Positions 9,054-21,060 of a stretch of 64,000 nucleotides of DNA are shown one piece after another (position 1 is the first letter of the stretch; every line of letters starts with the position of its first letter). The DNA comes from Diadophis punctatus similis. Its lineage: Eukaryota > Chordata > Lepidosauria > Squamata > Dipsadidae. Under the pieces are notes generated by a model that was not told the origin of the DNA, did no database searches, and was given only the letters and a program-made list of their open reading frames with translations. The stretch lies in NCBI GenBank assembly GCA_023053685.1, contig JALIGW010000002.1, forward strand, positions 169,993,430-170,057,429, written 5' to 3'. Position numbers and translations under genes: made by a program.

Positions 9054-9123
9054 AGAATAGAATAGAATAGAATAGAATAGAATAGAATAGAATAGAATAG
9101 AATAGAATAGAATAGAATAGAAT
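9054..9123. repeat. (AATAG)n microsatellite, LINE tail
   Basis: About 14 perfect units, directly joined to the 3' end of the minus-strand LINE fragment on its right, exactly as at 3798-3870. Confidence 0.95.
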
Positions 9124-9488
9124 TCTTTATTGGCCAAGTGTGATTGGACACACAAGGAATTTGTCTTTGGTGCATATGCTCTCAGTGTACACAAAAGAAA
9201 AGATACATTTGTCAAGAATGGTTGTCATAGGGTTCAAGTAAGCAATCAGGAAACAATCAATATTAATATAAATCGTAAAGATACAAGCAACAAGTTACAG
9301 TCATACAGTCATAAGTGGGAGGAGATGGGTGATAGGAACGATGAGAAAAACTAATAGTAATAGTAATGCAGCCTAGTGAATAGTTTGACAGTACTGAGGG
9401 AATTATTTGTTTAGCAGAGTGATGGTGTTCGGGAAAAAACTGTTCTTGTGTCTAGTTGTCTTGGTGTGCAGTGCTTTATAGCGACGTT
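9054..9488 (-). mobile_element. LINE (CR1/Rex1 group) 3' end, second copy
   Basis: It aligns with 3798-4100 plus 5101-5235 of the first copy without the mariner-like insertion: aaaaactaatagtaatag is continuous near 9347. Only the last ~25 codons of the RT frame (ending AITLLNK-like) remain, with similarity ending at about 9488. It is the empty-site reference for the insertion at 4101. Confidence 0.85.
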
Positions 9489-10564
9489 GATTTACAGTGG
9501 AAACAAACTTAACTTTAAAAAAAATTAGACAAGAGAATGGTGTAGACATTGCACTGATGGTAAGGATGATTGTGACGACACTGTTACATATCTGAGAACC
9601 ACAATATCCCCAAAACAAGTCTGGGAGACGTTTTTGAACTCATCTTAGTCTCTGCATCTGTGCTTCTCAGTGTATGTTTCTCATGAGCTACCTCAATCCA
9701 TGTGAATTTCCACAAAGGGAATGTTAAAATTATGACAAGCATTTGTTACCAGACAAATATGCTACAGGTATAAAAAGACATTGTACATTGTAATTCAATC
9801 CTTAGACCGCCTCATATGATCATAGGTTCAAGACTTTTAAAAGAATGTGAGGTGATACAGTAACTCCCAGCAAGAGTATTTTTCCTTTGTTTTATATTAC
9901 TACCGGTAGGCATCATTTGACTTCTTATTTAATAATTAATACTGATATGTACCCTCAGGCCTCAGTGACCTGAACAAGGTGTTGATTTCTTAGAGGTATT
10001 TGGTTTTTAATTTTATTTTTTTAAAAAGACAATACTCTGGAACTAATTCAGAAACCCTGTACAGAGGGGAAAATCTTATTAGATTATCTCTGGCCCAGCA
10101 GTCAGGGACACAGAGACATAAAAGGGCTTACATGACACATTTTTATAATGACTTATTACTTGGTTATCTGAAAAATAGTTCAGAGTTATAATTAGCCAGG
10201 CATTTCACTACTTTAAGAGGCAAAGATTCTTATCAGTCATACACCTGAACATTTGCATTTTAATGGGCCAAAGATGTATATCAGCAATAGCACTGACTAA
10301 TGCTTTCTTATCTCTGGCAATAATGCAAAAATATAGCAGAGGATGGTAACCTATCTGCTGTGCATCCAGTCAGATCAATAAAGGACAGACGCTGGGCAAA
10401 ACAAGGCAGACCTAAATGTCATTGTATCGACATGTTTACAAATAACATTACAATGCTTTGGCTGCAGGTTAAGGCCAAAACATATTGATGCTCTGAATCT
10501 GCAAAAGGTTCGGTTAATTATAGTAGATTATGTGTTCAATTTTTTTCTATGGAGAAGAAAGAGA
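9489..10564. other. No recognisable feature
   Basis: Unique-looking A+T-rich sequence between the LINE end and a purine microsatellite. No repeat or coding motif seen. Confidence 0.45.
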
Positions 10565-10574
10565 ATGAAAGAAA

Positions 10575-10626
<52 letters not shown>

Positions 10627-10668
10627 GAGGGAGGGAGGGAGGGAGGGAGGGGGGGAGGGAGGGAGGAA
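10565..10668. repeat. Polypurine microsatellite (GAAA)n then (GGGA)n
   Basis: A compound purine-only tract of about 100 bp: GAAA units to about 10628, then GGGA units. One strand is entirely purine. Confidence 0.95.
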
Positions 10669-11026
10669 ATTGTTTAAAAAATTAAATCTACTAGATTGAA
10701 ATTCAGCACTGTCCAGATTTCATATTGTTCCATGAAGAATAAACAGCATAAAAGAAATAAAGTCGAAAGAGTGCATCTATTTACTAATCTATTGAGTATT
10801 TCATTGGGAGCTTTCATTAAACAGAAGATTTAAAATCTAGATGTAACTGAGATCTCCATCATTCATTCCACAATGAACTTTAATCTGACATGGAATTTGT
10901 CTTTCTTCATATCTGACCTGGCTATTACACTGATACTAAATACCAGCCATTGTAAAGTCATTTACCAAGCAATCCAAATCTTAGAGAGTTTTGACATCAG
11001 AATCTCTTAGAAAGAATCTATTAGAC
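10669..11026. other. No recognisable feature
   Basis: A+T-rich sequence; nothing identifiable. Confidence 0.4.
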
Positions 11027-11230
11027 CAGGGATCCTCAAACTTTTTAAACAGGGGGCCAATTCACGGTCCCTCAGACTGTTGGGGGGGGGCGGACCAGCT
11101 GGGTGGGCATGGCTAGGTGGTCATGTGACTGGGTGGGCATGGCCAATTTAACAGTCCATTAAACAATGCATACAAATTAGACTTCAATTTGTTTTGCTCC
11201 TGGGGGTGTTTTATTTGCTTTTGTTTGCAT
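11027..11230 (+). mobile_element. hAT-like element, left end only
   Basis: Begins CAGGGATCCTCAAACTTTTT, a typical hAT terminal sequence, followed by a G-rich segment (gggtgggcatggc twice, near 11101 and 11133). I find no matching right terminus, so it is truncated. The right limit is uncertain. Confidence 0.5.
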
Positions 11231-11293
11231 GTTGCTCTTTTGGTTGACTTTTCTTTTTACTAGATCATTTTTCAGTTGTTTAGGAGTCTAGTG

Positions 11294-11428
11294 CAGGGGT
11301 AGGCAAAGTTGGCTCTTCTATGACTCGTGGACTTCAACTCCCAGAATTTCTGAGCCAATCATGCTAGCTTAGGAATTCTGGGAGTTGAAGTCCACGAGTC
11401 ATAGAAGAGCCAACTTTGCCTACCCCTG
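11294..11428. mobile_element. 135-bp hairpin hAT MITE, copy 2
   Basis: Same 55-25-55 base hairpin as 7915-8049, seemingly without a single difference. Perfect 8-bp target duplication gtctagtg at 11286-11293 and 11429-11436. The different flanks show an independent insertion. Confidence 0.95.
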
Positions 11429-11497
11429 GTCTAGTGGTCCACTTCAAAAAACTCAAGTTTTGCAGCAATCCTTCTCAGCCCCAAGGAGCTTGAGAAA

Positions 11498-11574
11498 TTT
11501 CTCTCTGTCTCTCTTTTCTCTCTCTGTCTCTGTCTCTGTCTCTCTCACTCTTTTTCAGTCTCTCTCTCTTTCTG

Positions 11575-11606
<32 letters not shown>

Positions 11607-11634
11607 CCTCTCCCTCTCCCTCTCTCTTTTTCTA
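11498..11634. repeat. Polypyrimidine tract (TCTCTG/TCTCCC)n
   Basis: Imperfect TC-rich repeat of about 137 bp with TCTCTG, TCTCTC and CCCTCT units. The Arg/Glu- or Leu/Ser-rich open frames across it are low-complexity translations, not genes. Confidence 0.9.
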
Positions 11635-11999
11635 TCTTCTACAACTTTCCCATGGTTCACAGTGTTGGAGTTTCCGACATTAAGAAATTAAACCTCATCA
11701 GCCAGCAGGCCAGGCAAGAGGAGTTTTCTGACATTACATTTCTTCCCTTTCAAAATCAGAGTTCTCTTTCTACTCTCAGAGGATGAAATCCAATCTAGTC
11801 TTTGTTCCTTAAAATGTTGCTCTGCTGACCATAAGATTGCAGTCTCAGATTAAAAAGTGCCCATTAATGGGTATTTAATCTAGTCACAGCCTATTAACTA
11901 AATTCTTGCTAATAAATCACAGAATCTGCTTTTCTCCAACTTAAATTTGTCACTATCCAAATATTTTGCTTGAACTGGAATGTATTGTAGATCATTAAT

Positions 12000-12013
12000 G
12001 TGTGTATATATGT

Positions 12014-12063
<50 letters not shown>

Positions 12064-12107
12064 ATGTATGTATGTATGTATGTATGTATGTATGTATGTA
12101 TGTATGT
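12000..12107. repeat. Compound microsatellite (TG)n(TATG)n
   Basis: A TG run of about 50 bp followed by about 15 perfect GTAT units. His/Thr/Tyr-rich open frames across it are artefacts. Confidence 0.95.
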
Positions 12108-12183
12108 AGCAGGAAATACTCCATGCAAAATGTACCTAAACTGACATATTCTTAATTCAAATGTTCTCCAGATTCCTTTGTAT

Positions 12184-12770
12184 CTTATTTTATTTATTTG
12201 GCAATTCTTATATGCCGCCCTACTCCCTAGGGCAGTGATGGCGAACCTTTTTTTCCTCGGGTGCCGAAAGCACGTGCGCGTGCGCTATCACACACGCGTG
12301 AGTGCCCACACCCGTAATTCAATGCCTGGGGAGGGCGAAAGCGGCCTCCCCCGCCCCCCAGAAGCCCTCTGGAGGCTGGAAATGGCCCATTTCCCGACTT
12401 CCGGTGGGCCCAGTAGGCTTCCCTGGAGCTTGGGGAGGGCGAAAACGCCCTCTCCCACCCCCCAGAGGCCCTCCGGAAGCCAAAAATGCCCTCCCAGAGC
12501 CTCCGTGTGAGCCGAAAATCAACTGCCCGGCGTGCACATGCATGCTGGAGCTAAGCTAGAGTAACGGCTCGCGTGCCGGCAGATATGGCTCCGCGTGCCA
12601 CCTGTGGCACGCGTGCCATAGGTTCGCCATCACTGCCCTAGGGACTCAGGGCGGCGTACAACATATATAAGAACAGCTATAATACAGTAAAAACAACAAT
12701 TAAATAACAATTAAAAGAATTAAAAAAACCACACATGCAACCCACTCAATCACCCATCACTCATCATCTT
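12184..12770 (-). mobile_element. L2 LINE 3' tail split by a hAT element
   Basis: The minus-strand 3' UTR pattern gccgccctgagtcc...gggcggcatataag, also found at the end of the L2 LINE at 61870-61920, is present in two halves, 12184-12232 and 12644-12770, on either side of the hAT element at 12233-12635. The right boundary is approximate. Confidence 0.7.
12233..12635. mobile_element. 403-bp non-autonomous hAT element
   Basis: Terminal inverted repeats CAGTGATGGCGAACC and GGTTCGCCATCACTG are perfect. The 8-bp target duplication ccctaggg (12225-12232, 12636-12643) is also perfect. The interior is G+C- and CpG-rich, with short frames but no transposase motif. Confidence 0.95.
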
Positions 12771-13487
12771 GCATTTTTCAATCTACTAATATAAAAATAC
12801 AGTTTCGTACCACCTTATTCTTTATGGATTGTGTAATTGGATCTCTAGCTTTTTTTGTTTCTTAAAGGCATACACAATCCTGCTTTTATAACTAGTCCTC
12901 TGGGTGAATTATTAACCATTCATGGATGGGAACAAATATATTTACTAACAAATCTGCCATGTTAATCATTACTGGCCTTCCATGCAGTGGATTGGGATCT
13001 GTCCAGCAGGTTTAGTGAAACTGCCCACTTTGAGGATGAGTAACATTTTTTCCTCTCAGTGGTCATAATCTGTTTGATAATATGAGGGACTATATGAAGA
13101 GGCTGTGCAGTGATGAGCACCCTTATATCACTTTAACGGTAAAGGGTTTCCCAGTGGGATTTTCCCAGATCATGCACATCCAATGTAAAGGGGCTTGAAT
13201 GACATGGTGATTGTAAACAGACAGAAAACAGTATTAGTTGTTAGAAAGCTGACTCCTAAATCCTGTTGAAGGATTCCAATAGGAAAGGCTTGAAAGAAAT
13301 ATGCAAATGAGAAGAAGATAGCAAAATTCACCTTTGGAAGTCCCAAAGGGTATCATCCTATGTTGGGAAGACCAAGATGTCCACCAGATTCTCAGCCTTC
13401 CTAACTTTAATGTTATTATGTCATTAATAAGGCAAGGGTGAAAAAAAGCAACGTATTGCATCCTTTGTAGAGGCTGCAAATCTTTAT
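12771..13487. other. No recognisable feature
   Basis: Unique-looking sequence; no coding or repeat motif that I can name. Confidence 0.4.
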
Positions 13488-13990
13488 GAATATAATATTA
13501 GGGATGAAAGGATCTGGGAAATCATCTAGTCCAACTGCAACCCAGTGGAGGAATTCAGGTCTATATCTTCTCTAACAGATTACCATCCAACCTCTGTTAC
13601 ACCTCCAGCAAGGAAGAATCCACCACTTTGCAGTGCAGTTTGCTCTGTTGTTGGGACTTTTTTTTTCTGATGTCTAACCAAATCTTCTTCCTTTCTTTGT
13701 TTGCTCTCCTGCCCTCTGTAAATAAATCTGAACAATTCTTCCACATGTTTCCATGACATGCCTTCTAGTTGGCATGTCTTTCCACCATTTTTTCCCCTCC
13801 AAGCTAAACATGCCCAACGTTTCCAATTATTCCTTCCAAGAGATTTTCTTTCCAAGCCCCTGATTGTCTTGGTTGGTTGCTGTCTTCTGGACATGCTCCA
13901 ATGTCAACCATAGTCCTAAAACGCAGAGACATAATCCCAGCTACAGCTGACCTGTGCAAAATAAAGAGGAACAATGACTTAATTATGAAC
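13488..13990 (-). mobile_element. Degenerate CR1 LINE fragment
   Basis: The left end resembles the CR1 3' signature read in reverse (gaaatcatctagtccaac). Further right, gcccctgattgtcttgg and ctggacatgctccaatgtca resemble eroded CR1 ORF2 coding sequence. Too diverged for an open frame. Confidence 0.5.
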
Positions 13991-14756
13991 CCGCTGAACA
14001 GAAGAGGTTTAACTTCAGAGGAAACACATTCAGAATTTGCAATGCCTCAGAGGTCTGTTTTTTATCCCCCCCCCCACTTTTTTTTCCTGTGAAGAGTAAT
14101 CTTGATTTGATCTGTGGGAATCTTTTATAAGCTGTCATCCTTGCTCATCCATGTTATTAGACTTGGCTTGCAAGCATGCTTACATCTGTCATTGTTTTTG
14201 CAGTTAGTTTTTTATTCCCCCTTCAGTTGTGCTTTACTTTGTTATTGTATATTGCTTTGGAATTTTTACTGCCATAAAAGAGGAATATAAGTCCTTAAAA
14301 ATGAGTTTGAAAAGCTGCCAATTTATTCCTGTTAAATCATAGCCATTTGTCTAATATATTTTAAAGTGTACTGTTCCTTTCTGCACTGATATAAATGAGG
14401 TGGAGATGAGAGGACAGAAGGGAATTAGAAAATAATGTGGTATAATCATGGTAGCAATAACAACAGCCATGGACACTGAAAGATTTCTGGCTCATTGGGA
14501 GCTTTAATTCTAGAATGATATATTCCTCTGACAAAAAAAATATGAGAGAAAATGACCCTTTGGGCTCTATAAGTATCAAAAGAAATATTTCATTTAGGTT
14601 TATTGAACTGTATTCTGCAGTAAAACTGTCACTGCTTGACTAAGAGGAAACCGCAGAACAGAAGAGTTCTTTGATTTTTGAAAATGCTCTTCTATTTTGA
14701 TTATAGGAGCTAATGCTGAGAATAGGAAAACTGGCCTCTTTGTTATTTTCTTTTTA
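13991..14756. other. No recognisable feature
   Basis: A+T-rich, with a C-run and T-run at about 14069-14087. No assigned feature. Confidence 0.4.
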
Positions 14757-15090
14757 ATTTATTTTTTGTCAAACATCTACAAGATAGCAGGTATAGGTAT
14801 GAACATAAACATGAACAAAGGAAGTAAATGCAGATAAATGGGGACAGTAAGACAGGGACAGTAGGCACGCTGCTGCGCTTATGCATGCCCCCTTTACGGA
14901 CCTCTTAGTAATGGGGTGAGGTCCACAGTAGGCAGTTTGAGGTTGAAGCTGTGAGGGTTTGAGGCTGTAACAACGGAGTCCGATAGAGCATTCCAGGCGT
15001 TGACCACTCTGTTGCTGAAGTCGTATTTTCTGCAATTGAGTTTGAAGAGGTTTACCTTGAGTTTGTATCGATTGTTTGCCCATGTATTAT
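14757..15090 (-). mobile_element. CR1 LINE 3' end (same family as 29858-32206)
   Basis: On the minus strand an open stretch encodes the closing block of CR1 ORF2: YDFSNRVVNAWN, then VDLTPLLRG and a stop at 14894-14896. A UTR beginning ggggcatgcataag-like and an A/T-rich tail follow. The 29858 copy has the corresponding FSNRVVNAWN and VDLTPFLRGL. 5' truncated. Confidence 0.8.
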
Positions 15091-15408
15091 TGCAGTTTTT
15101 GTATTTTTGTAGAGGCTACTGGATGCGAGAAGACTTACAGGGGAAGGGAATTATAAAAACGGGCAAGGGTGGACCAGGTAGCATGTGTACCTCACTTGGT
15201 GGATTATCCAAGCCCCAAGAAAGACAGCTCAGAGAGGACTTGGCTTACAGTGGCCTAGTTACAACTGCAGGTACAGTCAAGAGTTGTAGCTGGGTCCCAT
15301 ATCCAGGGTGCTGAGTGGAAGAGTGCTTAAGAAAACCACCAAAGAGGACAACTTTCCACATTGGAGTGCTGAAGATGCATGTGTGGATCTTATACTCTGT
15401 AGTTGAGA

Positions 15409-15797
15409 CAGGGGTGGGTTACTTCGCCACCGGTTCGTATTGTGACGTTTCACGCGTGCGCGCTTGCTCCACTCACACGCACATGTGTGTGTTCCCCCCA
15501 TGCAATTTCACTTCCGCGCATGCTCAGTAGCAGGATTCAGCCCAAAACACAGCTGAGGAGCTGATCAGCTGTGCTTTGGGCGAAGAAATAAAGGTGAGTA
15601 TTAACCCAGGGGCGGGCAGGCGGGCTCTTTTTCAAGCCACGGAAGAGGAGAAGCCATCCAAACATGGAAAAATTCACCCAAAATTCCCCAAAAAAGATGG
15701 CAGCGTCCACAGACCGGCACTGACCAAACCAGATCTGTGACGCCATCGTCGCGTCACCAGCGGGTCGCTAATGGTTCGGGCGATCAACCCACCCCTG
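15409..15797. mobile_element. hAT MITE, CAGGGGTGGGTT family, copy 1
   Basis: Terminal repeats CAGGGGTGGGTT and AACCCACCCCTG. 8-bp target duplication agttgaga (15401-15408) and agttgagg (15798-15805), one mismatch. The interior has CpG-rich segments, an aaaaagatggcagc motif near 15695 and an accggcactgaccaaacc segment shared with 45162-45516. Confidence 0.9.
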
Positions 15798-15837
15798 AGT
15801 TGAGGTCCTTGGAAGAGAAAAGAGTGGGAGCACAACC

Positions 15838-16075
15838 AAGTTATAGTAATGTCTTGTGACCTTCCCTTCTAGTTTCCCTCTACACTTTTGCTTATGGAAG
15901 CCAGTACAGAAGGTCACAAATGGCAATCACATGACTATGGGACACACATGTGAACCAGTTGCCAAGTGTCTTTATTGCAATCATGTGACCACAGGGGTGC
16001 TAGAATTGCTGCAACTTTAAAGACCAGTCATAAGTACCACACATTTAGCACTATCACATCTTGAACAGATTCTGA
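15838..16075. mobile_element. Degenerate squamate MITE fragment
   Basis: Carries ggtcacaaatggcaatcaca, gtgaaccagttgccaagtg and agaccagtcataagtacca. These resemble a widespread squamate repeat with TIRs like 'acaggtagtcctcgacttac'. Similar sequence recurs at 40386-40735. The termini are missing. Confidence 0.5.
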
Positions 16076-17331
16076 ATGTGTGATCAATAGCTGTATCATA
16101 CTCTTAATCATCTCATTGATACATTTCTACTTCCAATTTTATATGGAAATGTTTTTGTTTCTTTTCTCATTCTGTTCCTAAATTCCTAAGTTCTCAAGTT
16201 CAAAATTATGATTTGAGGTACTATAAGCAATTAGGGTTAAAATCCAGGAGATTTTAAACATTAAACAAGCAGCACTAAATAGGATAAAATGAGATACAGA
16301 TTATGTAAAAACATGGTTGCAGATCAAACATTGTTGACTGCATGAATGTGTAAGTAAGTCAACAGGAGTCTCAATGGAAGTGTTTATTTTGCCTGTTTGT
16401 GAATGAGATGGTACTCATAGGTGAGAAATAACTTAAGAGAAACAGGCTAGGTTGGGTGAGAAAATTTTGTGGATGACAGTAGAATTTCCTAAGCATTTCC
16501 CTCAAGTAATTTTCCCATTAGCAACTTACAGCATCTTTCTTCCCAACATCACTGTGCCAAATTACACAACAATGGTAGGGAATCTATGAAGACACGATAA
16601 ATCATTTGTGTCAGGAAGTTCCCACAGCAGAAAGGGAGGGAGCAATTTTCACCAATTTTCCTCTCTGCTTGCAGTCTCCAGTACTATAATATTGTAAGTT
16701 TAAAAAAAAAAACCAGAGTTACTAGGTGGATAGGGGTACAGCAGGGAAGCTGAACTTATTCAAATGCTAAAAATTATACCCCATGGATAATTGACATTAC
16801 TAAAAAGTTTTCCTTGACATGGTGATTTATACACAATAAAAGCGATGCTTTTTCTTCACTGACTAATCTGCCTTTCTGGTTCTACAGAATCTTTTACAGG
16901 TTGATAGTGATTGCGGTGAAACAATTAAGTAAAATGGAAAATCTATATCATACCAGGGCATATACTTTTGACAGGCAGCGTTGTGAATTTTCTAGCAATC
17001 AATAAGCAAAGGCAGAATGGCAGTTTAACTGCCTTGTGAGTTTTCTATCAAAGCTTATAAGTAGATAGAAATGACCATAATTTAAAATTATATTGGCAAC
17101 TTGATCCATCAATGTATGAACTCCCTCCCTATTTCACCCCCAAAAAATTGGAAGATATGAGTCAGAGGGGGGGAATTACGACTATCCACCCTTTTTCTCC
17201 TGCAAAGCTTTGCCCAAAATGTTTTTTCTTGCTTTTTGTGGATCTCCAGACCTGCCTTTGCAAGGACAAGTATGGACAAGTATGCCTTTCAAACCCATTC
17301 TTGAGAGCTGCACAGTGGTGCAACATGTTTC
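16076..17331. other. No recognisable feature
   Basis: About 1.25 kb of A+T-rich sequence without a repeat or coding signature that I can identify. Confidence 0.4.
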
Positions 17332-17553
17332 TGTGGTTTCTTCCCCAAACCCCCAAACCTTTACCCTTAGACTGTCTACTGTTGACCTCACCCCATTCCT
17401 AAGGGGTCTTTAAGGGGCATGCATAAGTGCACCAGTGAGCCTACCATCCCTGTACTAATGTTCCCTTTTATCCACTTCATGTATTCATAATTATGTTTAT
17501 ACTTATATCTGTTATCTAATACAGTACATGCCTGATGAAATAAATAAATAAAA
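17332..17553 (+). mobile_element. CR1 LINE 3' end
   Basis: An in-frame closing block (VVSSPNPQTFTLRLSTVDLT then PFLRGL and a stop at 17411-17413) is followed by the UTR ggggcatgcataagtgcacc and an AATAAATAAATAAA tail. It is a sister of the CR1 at 29858-32206, where the same protein block reads VDLTPFLRGL. Confidence 0.85.
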
Positions 17554-19254
17554 TGTTGTGGGGGGAATAGATATGCAACTCTTTCGCCCTAAGATGTCAC
17601 TCTCCTTACATTTCCTTAAAGGGATATGGTATTTTTTCTTACCTGCCCCAATAACTTTGGTTCTAAACTTCAGGTCAGGGATTTTGAGCTCTTGGAGACT
17701 TTTAGGTTGTTTTTTTAAAACCAACAGACAAACAAACAAACAAACAAACAGCTATTGAATGGGGTAAAAATGCTATGTGAATGGTCTGGATCCAACCTAC
17801 CTGATCTTTATGTGGAGTTACTATCTTTTTTTTTCATAGAAAATGTTCTCATTGAAACTGTTAGCATTGGGGCGCAACTGAGACGGTCATATAAAACACC
17901 AATAAGTACAGGTCCTACTGTTCTTTTTGTTTCAACATTATTTTGGTTCTCTTAACTGACCCTTAATTATGCCCTATCTGTATAGGCTATTTGGACGAGG
18001 AAACAAACAAATCAATCATTGGACAAATTCAGGATACATAAAACCAGGCTCAAATTATCCCACCTAAGATCTATGGTATGGAGACCTAACTCTTTGAAGA
18101 AGGTTCTAGTATTGGGAAAGGTGAAAAGAAAAAGAAGAGAATGATCATCAGCCAGGTAGATGGACTCAGTTACAATGGTGATGGTTATATCAATGGAAGA
18201 TCTGAAGGACCAAATTAGGGACAGATTGTCATAGGAAGGGGGAATCTATATAGGTAGTTGATGGCATGTAATCAGTCAGACAATGTATGTATAAAGTATT
18301 TACTTAAGCAAAAATAAATAATTTACCAGAAATGTTAAGGAAGAAGGAAAATCTTTGTTATGATTCTTCATATTGTAAAGAATGACTGATATTTTTTTCT
18401 GTTCTTAATGTGCACCACTTTCCTCCTACTCTTGATGGTCAAAATATTCAAAGGTTGCAGGCTTAGTCTTCAGTGATGACTGGAGAATGGGAGGGAGAAA
18501 AGGAAGAAGCATGTTTAATTAGACACCCAATATAATAACTTGTGTGAAAGTTTAGGTTTATGGGTTGTTCCTCACATTTAAAAATAAGAAGGGTTAAATG
18601 AATTTCTCTGAACATCATTTTGCCCTGTTATTTGTATTCATTATTAAGGAATCTTAGATTCCTTAAGAAAAAGGATGAAGGTAAACCTAGGATAATCCAT
18701 CCTCTTGTTAATAATCAGGATCAATTCTAGGAAGAAACAACAAATGCTTTGGGGGACCAAATTTGCACTGTTCTTAATATGAAGAACAATAGAAATAAAA
18801 ATATAAAAGTGTTTGAGAAAAGTAAAAGAATAATAAGACTTAAAAGATGTTCTTGAACACAAGACTGTCATGTGTGAGTAGAAGTTCCATTTAATTGTGG
18901 ATTGAATAAAGATATGGGTGCCTGTCAAGTATGGCTATAAGATTCATGGAAGGATATCTTTGCCTCAGTGAAAACTCGAGCAAACACTCCCTCAGAGCTA
19001 CTGTGCTGGATAACATAGGCCTTTTGCTTCTAAGAGTGAAACCAAGCAGCCATGTTGCTTCATCTCATCCCACTGGTACTCTAAAGCTTCTTCCGGTCCT
19101 TGGAATAGTTAGAAGGACCTGTCACTGCGAAATTCTGGGAAGGTAGCAAACTCATAGCAGGAGAAATCTTAAACCAGTTAAAACTATATTGGTCAGCATG
19201 AAAGCCTTGCATTTCATCAGGAGTTGTTGGGCACACAAATGTAATAGATAGATA
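17554..19254. other. No recognisable feature apart from a small CAAA repeat
   Basis: Contains a (CAAA)n run at about 17728-17750. The rest is A+T-rich with no identifiable element or exon. Confidence 0.4.
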
Positions 19255-19262
19255 CCGTAGAT

Positions 19263-21017
19263 CAGTGGTTCTCAACCTTTCTAATGCCGTGACCCCTTAA
19301 TACAGTTCCTCATGTTGTGGTGACCCCCAACCATAAAATTATTTTCGTTGCTACTTCATAACTGTAATTTTGCTACTGTTATGAATTGTAATGTAAATAT
19401 CTAATATTCAGGGTGTATTTTCATTGTTACAAATTGAACATAATTAAAGCATAGGATGCCGCAAAAGAGGCATCACGTCCAAGGAGGGTAGTTGATGCTA
19501 TTGCTCTGGGAAGCCGGAAGAGCCGGCATCTTCTCTCCTCCTCCTCCTCTTCCTCTTCTACACTTTGGCACACACCTTTTACGAAAGATGGGCAAACCTT
19601 CTCCCTCATTCCCTCTCTGTAGGTTCCACTTTCCTCCCGCCTTTAAGCACCAGAAATCTGACTGGCTTCCTTCTTGCCCTTCAGGAGTTCACAGAAAGCA
19701 TCAAGTGGCGCTCCAAGTACGCAAAGGCTGCAGCTCATCTCAGTTATGCAGGTGGCCAAGCGCTTGCTCCAAGCTCACCATCCACAAATCCCTGACGCGT
19801 CTCTGTTGCTTAAATAATGGGCGGCGCTTTCTCACTATTGCTAAAGCTGCAGGTTTAGTCGATGCTTCTGGGCCAGAAAGCTACCCAGGGTGGGGGGTGG
19901 AAACAAGCCATAAATACTAAATTGCAGTCACTAAACGTGCGTGTGGAGAGGGGAGCCAGAGTGCAAACAAAACCTGAAGTGACTCCCCTATAAAGCGACC
20001 GGAATTCGTCCCCAATGACTTTTCTGCTTCACGTTATTTTCATTGGCAGCCGACCACCGTTGCAGGAGCAGATGATCATAACAACACGCTGGGGAGATAA
20101 CCTACAGCAGTGTGGCTCCATTTTGAACAACTGGAACCCTTTCCACATTCATATCCCTTTCCCTGTTATGAGTCTCGGTGTTTCTCTCCTAGGCCAACTC
20201 CTGCCGTACGAAGTGGCATCATAAAAGCCAAGCTAAGGAGAACAGTGGCAGGAGAAGGAAGGCGGAAGGGATGGCCGCACTCAGCCGCCAGGGCAAGGCA
20301 GGCATCCTGCAGGGGAACTTCAGGGGGATAGCAGGACTGTGGCATCCGCTGCCCTCCGCCGAAGAGAGGGGAAGGGACACGTGCGCTGCGGCCCCCTCGG
20401 TTTGATCCTCCCGGCAATGGCGCCTGCTCTTTCCTTGGGGTGGCTAAAAGGCAACCACTCTGAAAAGCAGCAGTGGTAGCAGCGGCAAAGCAACTGTCGC
20501 CGCCACCCCCTTCCTCCCACCCCCAGTCCAACAAGAATGAGAGCACCTTCTCAGCCCCTCACTCAACCACAGCCAGGCTGGGCCAGGGTGCCCTCAGGCT
20601 TCCTGGCGCAGGATCCCAAGCCGGCGCGTAAAAGCCAGGAGGTCCGAGGGGAACATGGGGAAAGCGGGAGAGACAGAATCTTCGCTCTTCCAGGCTGGGG
20701 AGGCTACTGCCGCATTCCCCTGGAGCCTTCCTGACGCCGTGTTGCTGCTACTGCCGCTGCCGCCATGGCTGTTGCTGCAAAGAGACGCCACGCCACAGTG
20801 CGCACAAGTGGGGGATATTGGAGGGAGAGAAGAAGTGGGGGCGGGTGGAGACCGAAAGGAAAGGTTCAGCAGGGGAGGAGGGGCGACCGTGTTCGTTCCC
20901 TTTCCTCGAAGCATTTGTGTGCTGAAATGCCCTCCCTCTGACTCGCAGGCGCACGACCCCTGTGAAATGGTTGTTCGACCCCCAAAGGGGTCACGACCCC
21001 CAGGTTGAGAACTGCTG
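19263..21017. mobile_element. 1.76-kb SPIN-like hAT element with GC-rich interior
   Basis: Left end CAGTGGTTCTCAACC, right end GGTTGAGAACTGCTG, one mismatch between the inverted ends. Flanking 8-mers ccgtagat (19255-19262) and ccatagat (21018-21025). The first ~180 bp (ccccaaccataaaattattttc segment) and last ~60 bp (caaaggggtcacgaccccc) match what I know of SPIN/hAT ends. The ~1.4 kb between about 19450 and 20900 is unlike the surrounding A+T-rich DNA: G+C-rich, many CpGs, GCCGCC-type triplets. I see no transposase motif and no long frame with a recognisable domain. The interior may be captured host DNA or family-specific filler. Confidence 0.85.
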
Positions 21018-21036
21018 CCATAGATGGTTGATAGAT

Positions 21037-21060
21037 GACAGACAGACAGACAGACAGACA
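21037..21060. repeat. (GACA)n short array
   Basis: About five to six GACA units just right of the hAT target duplication. Confidence 0.9.

Noticed and set aside
11385..11786. 133-codon frame rich in Ser/Leu, and the reverse Arg/Glu frame
   Set aside because: Crosses the hairpin MITE and a TC-rich tract; low-complexity translation.
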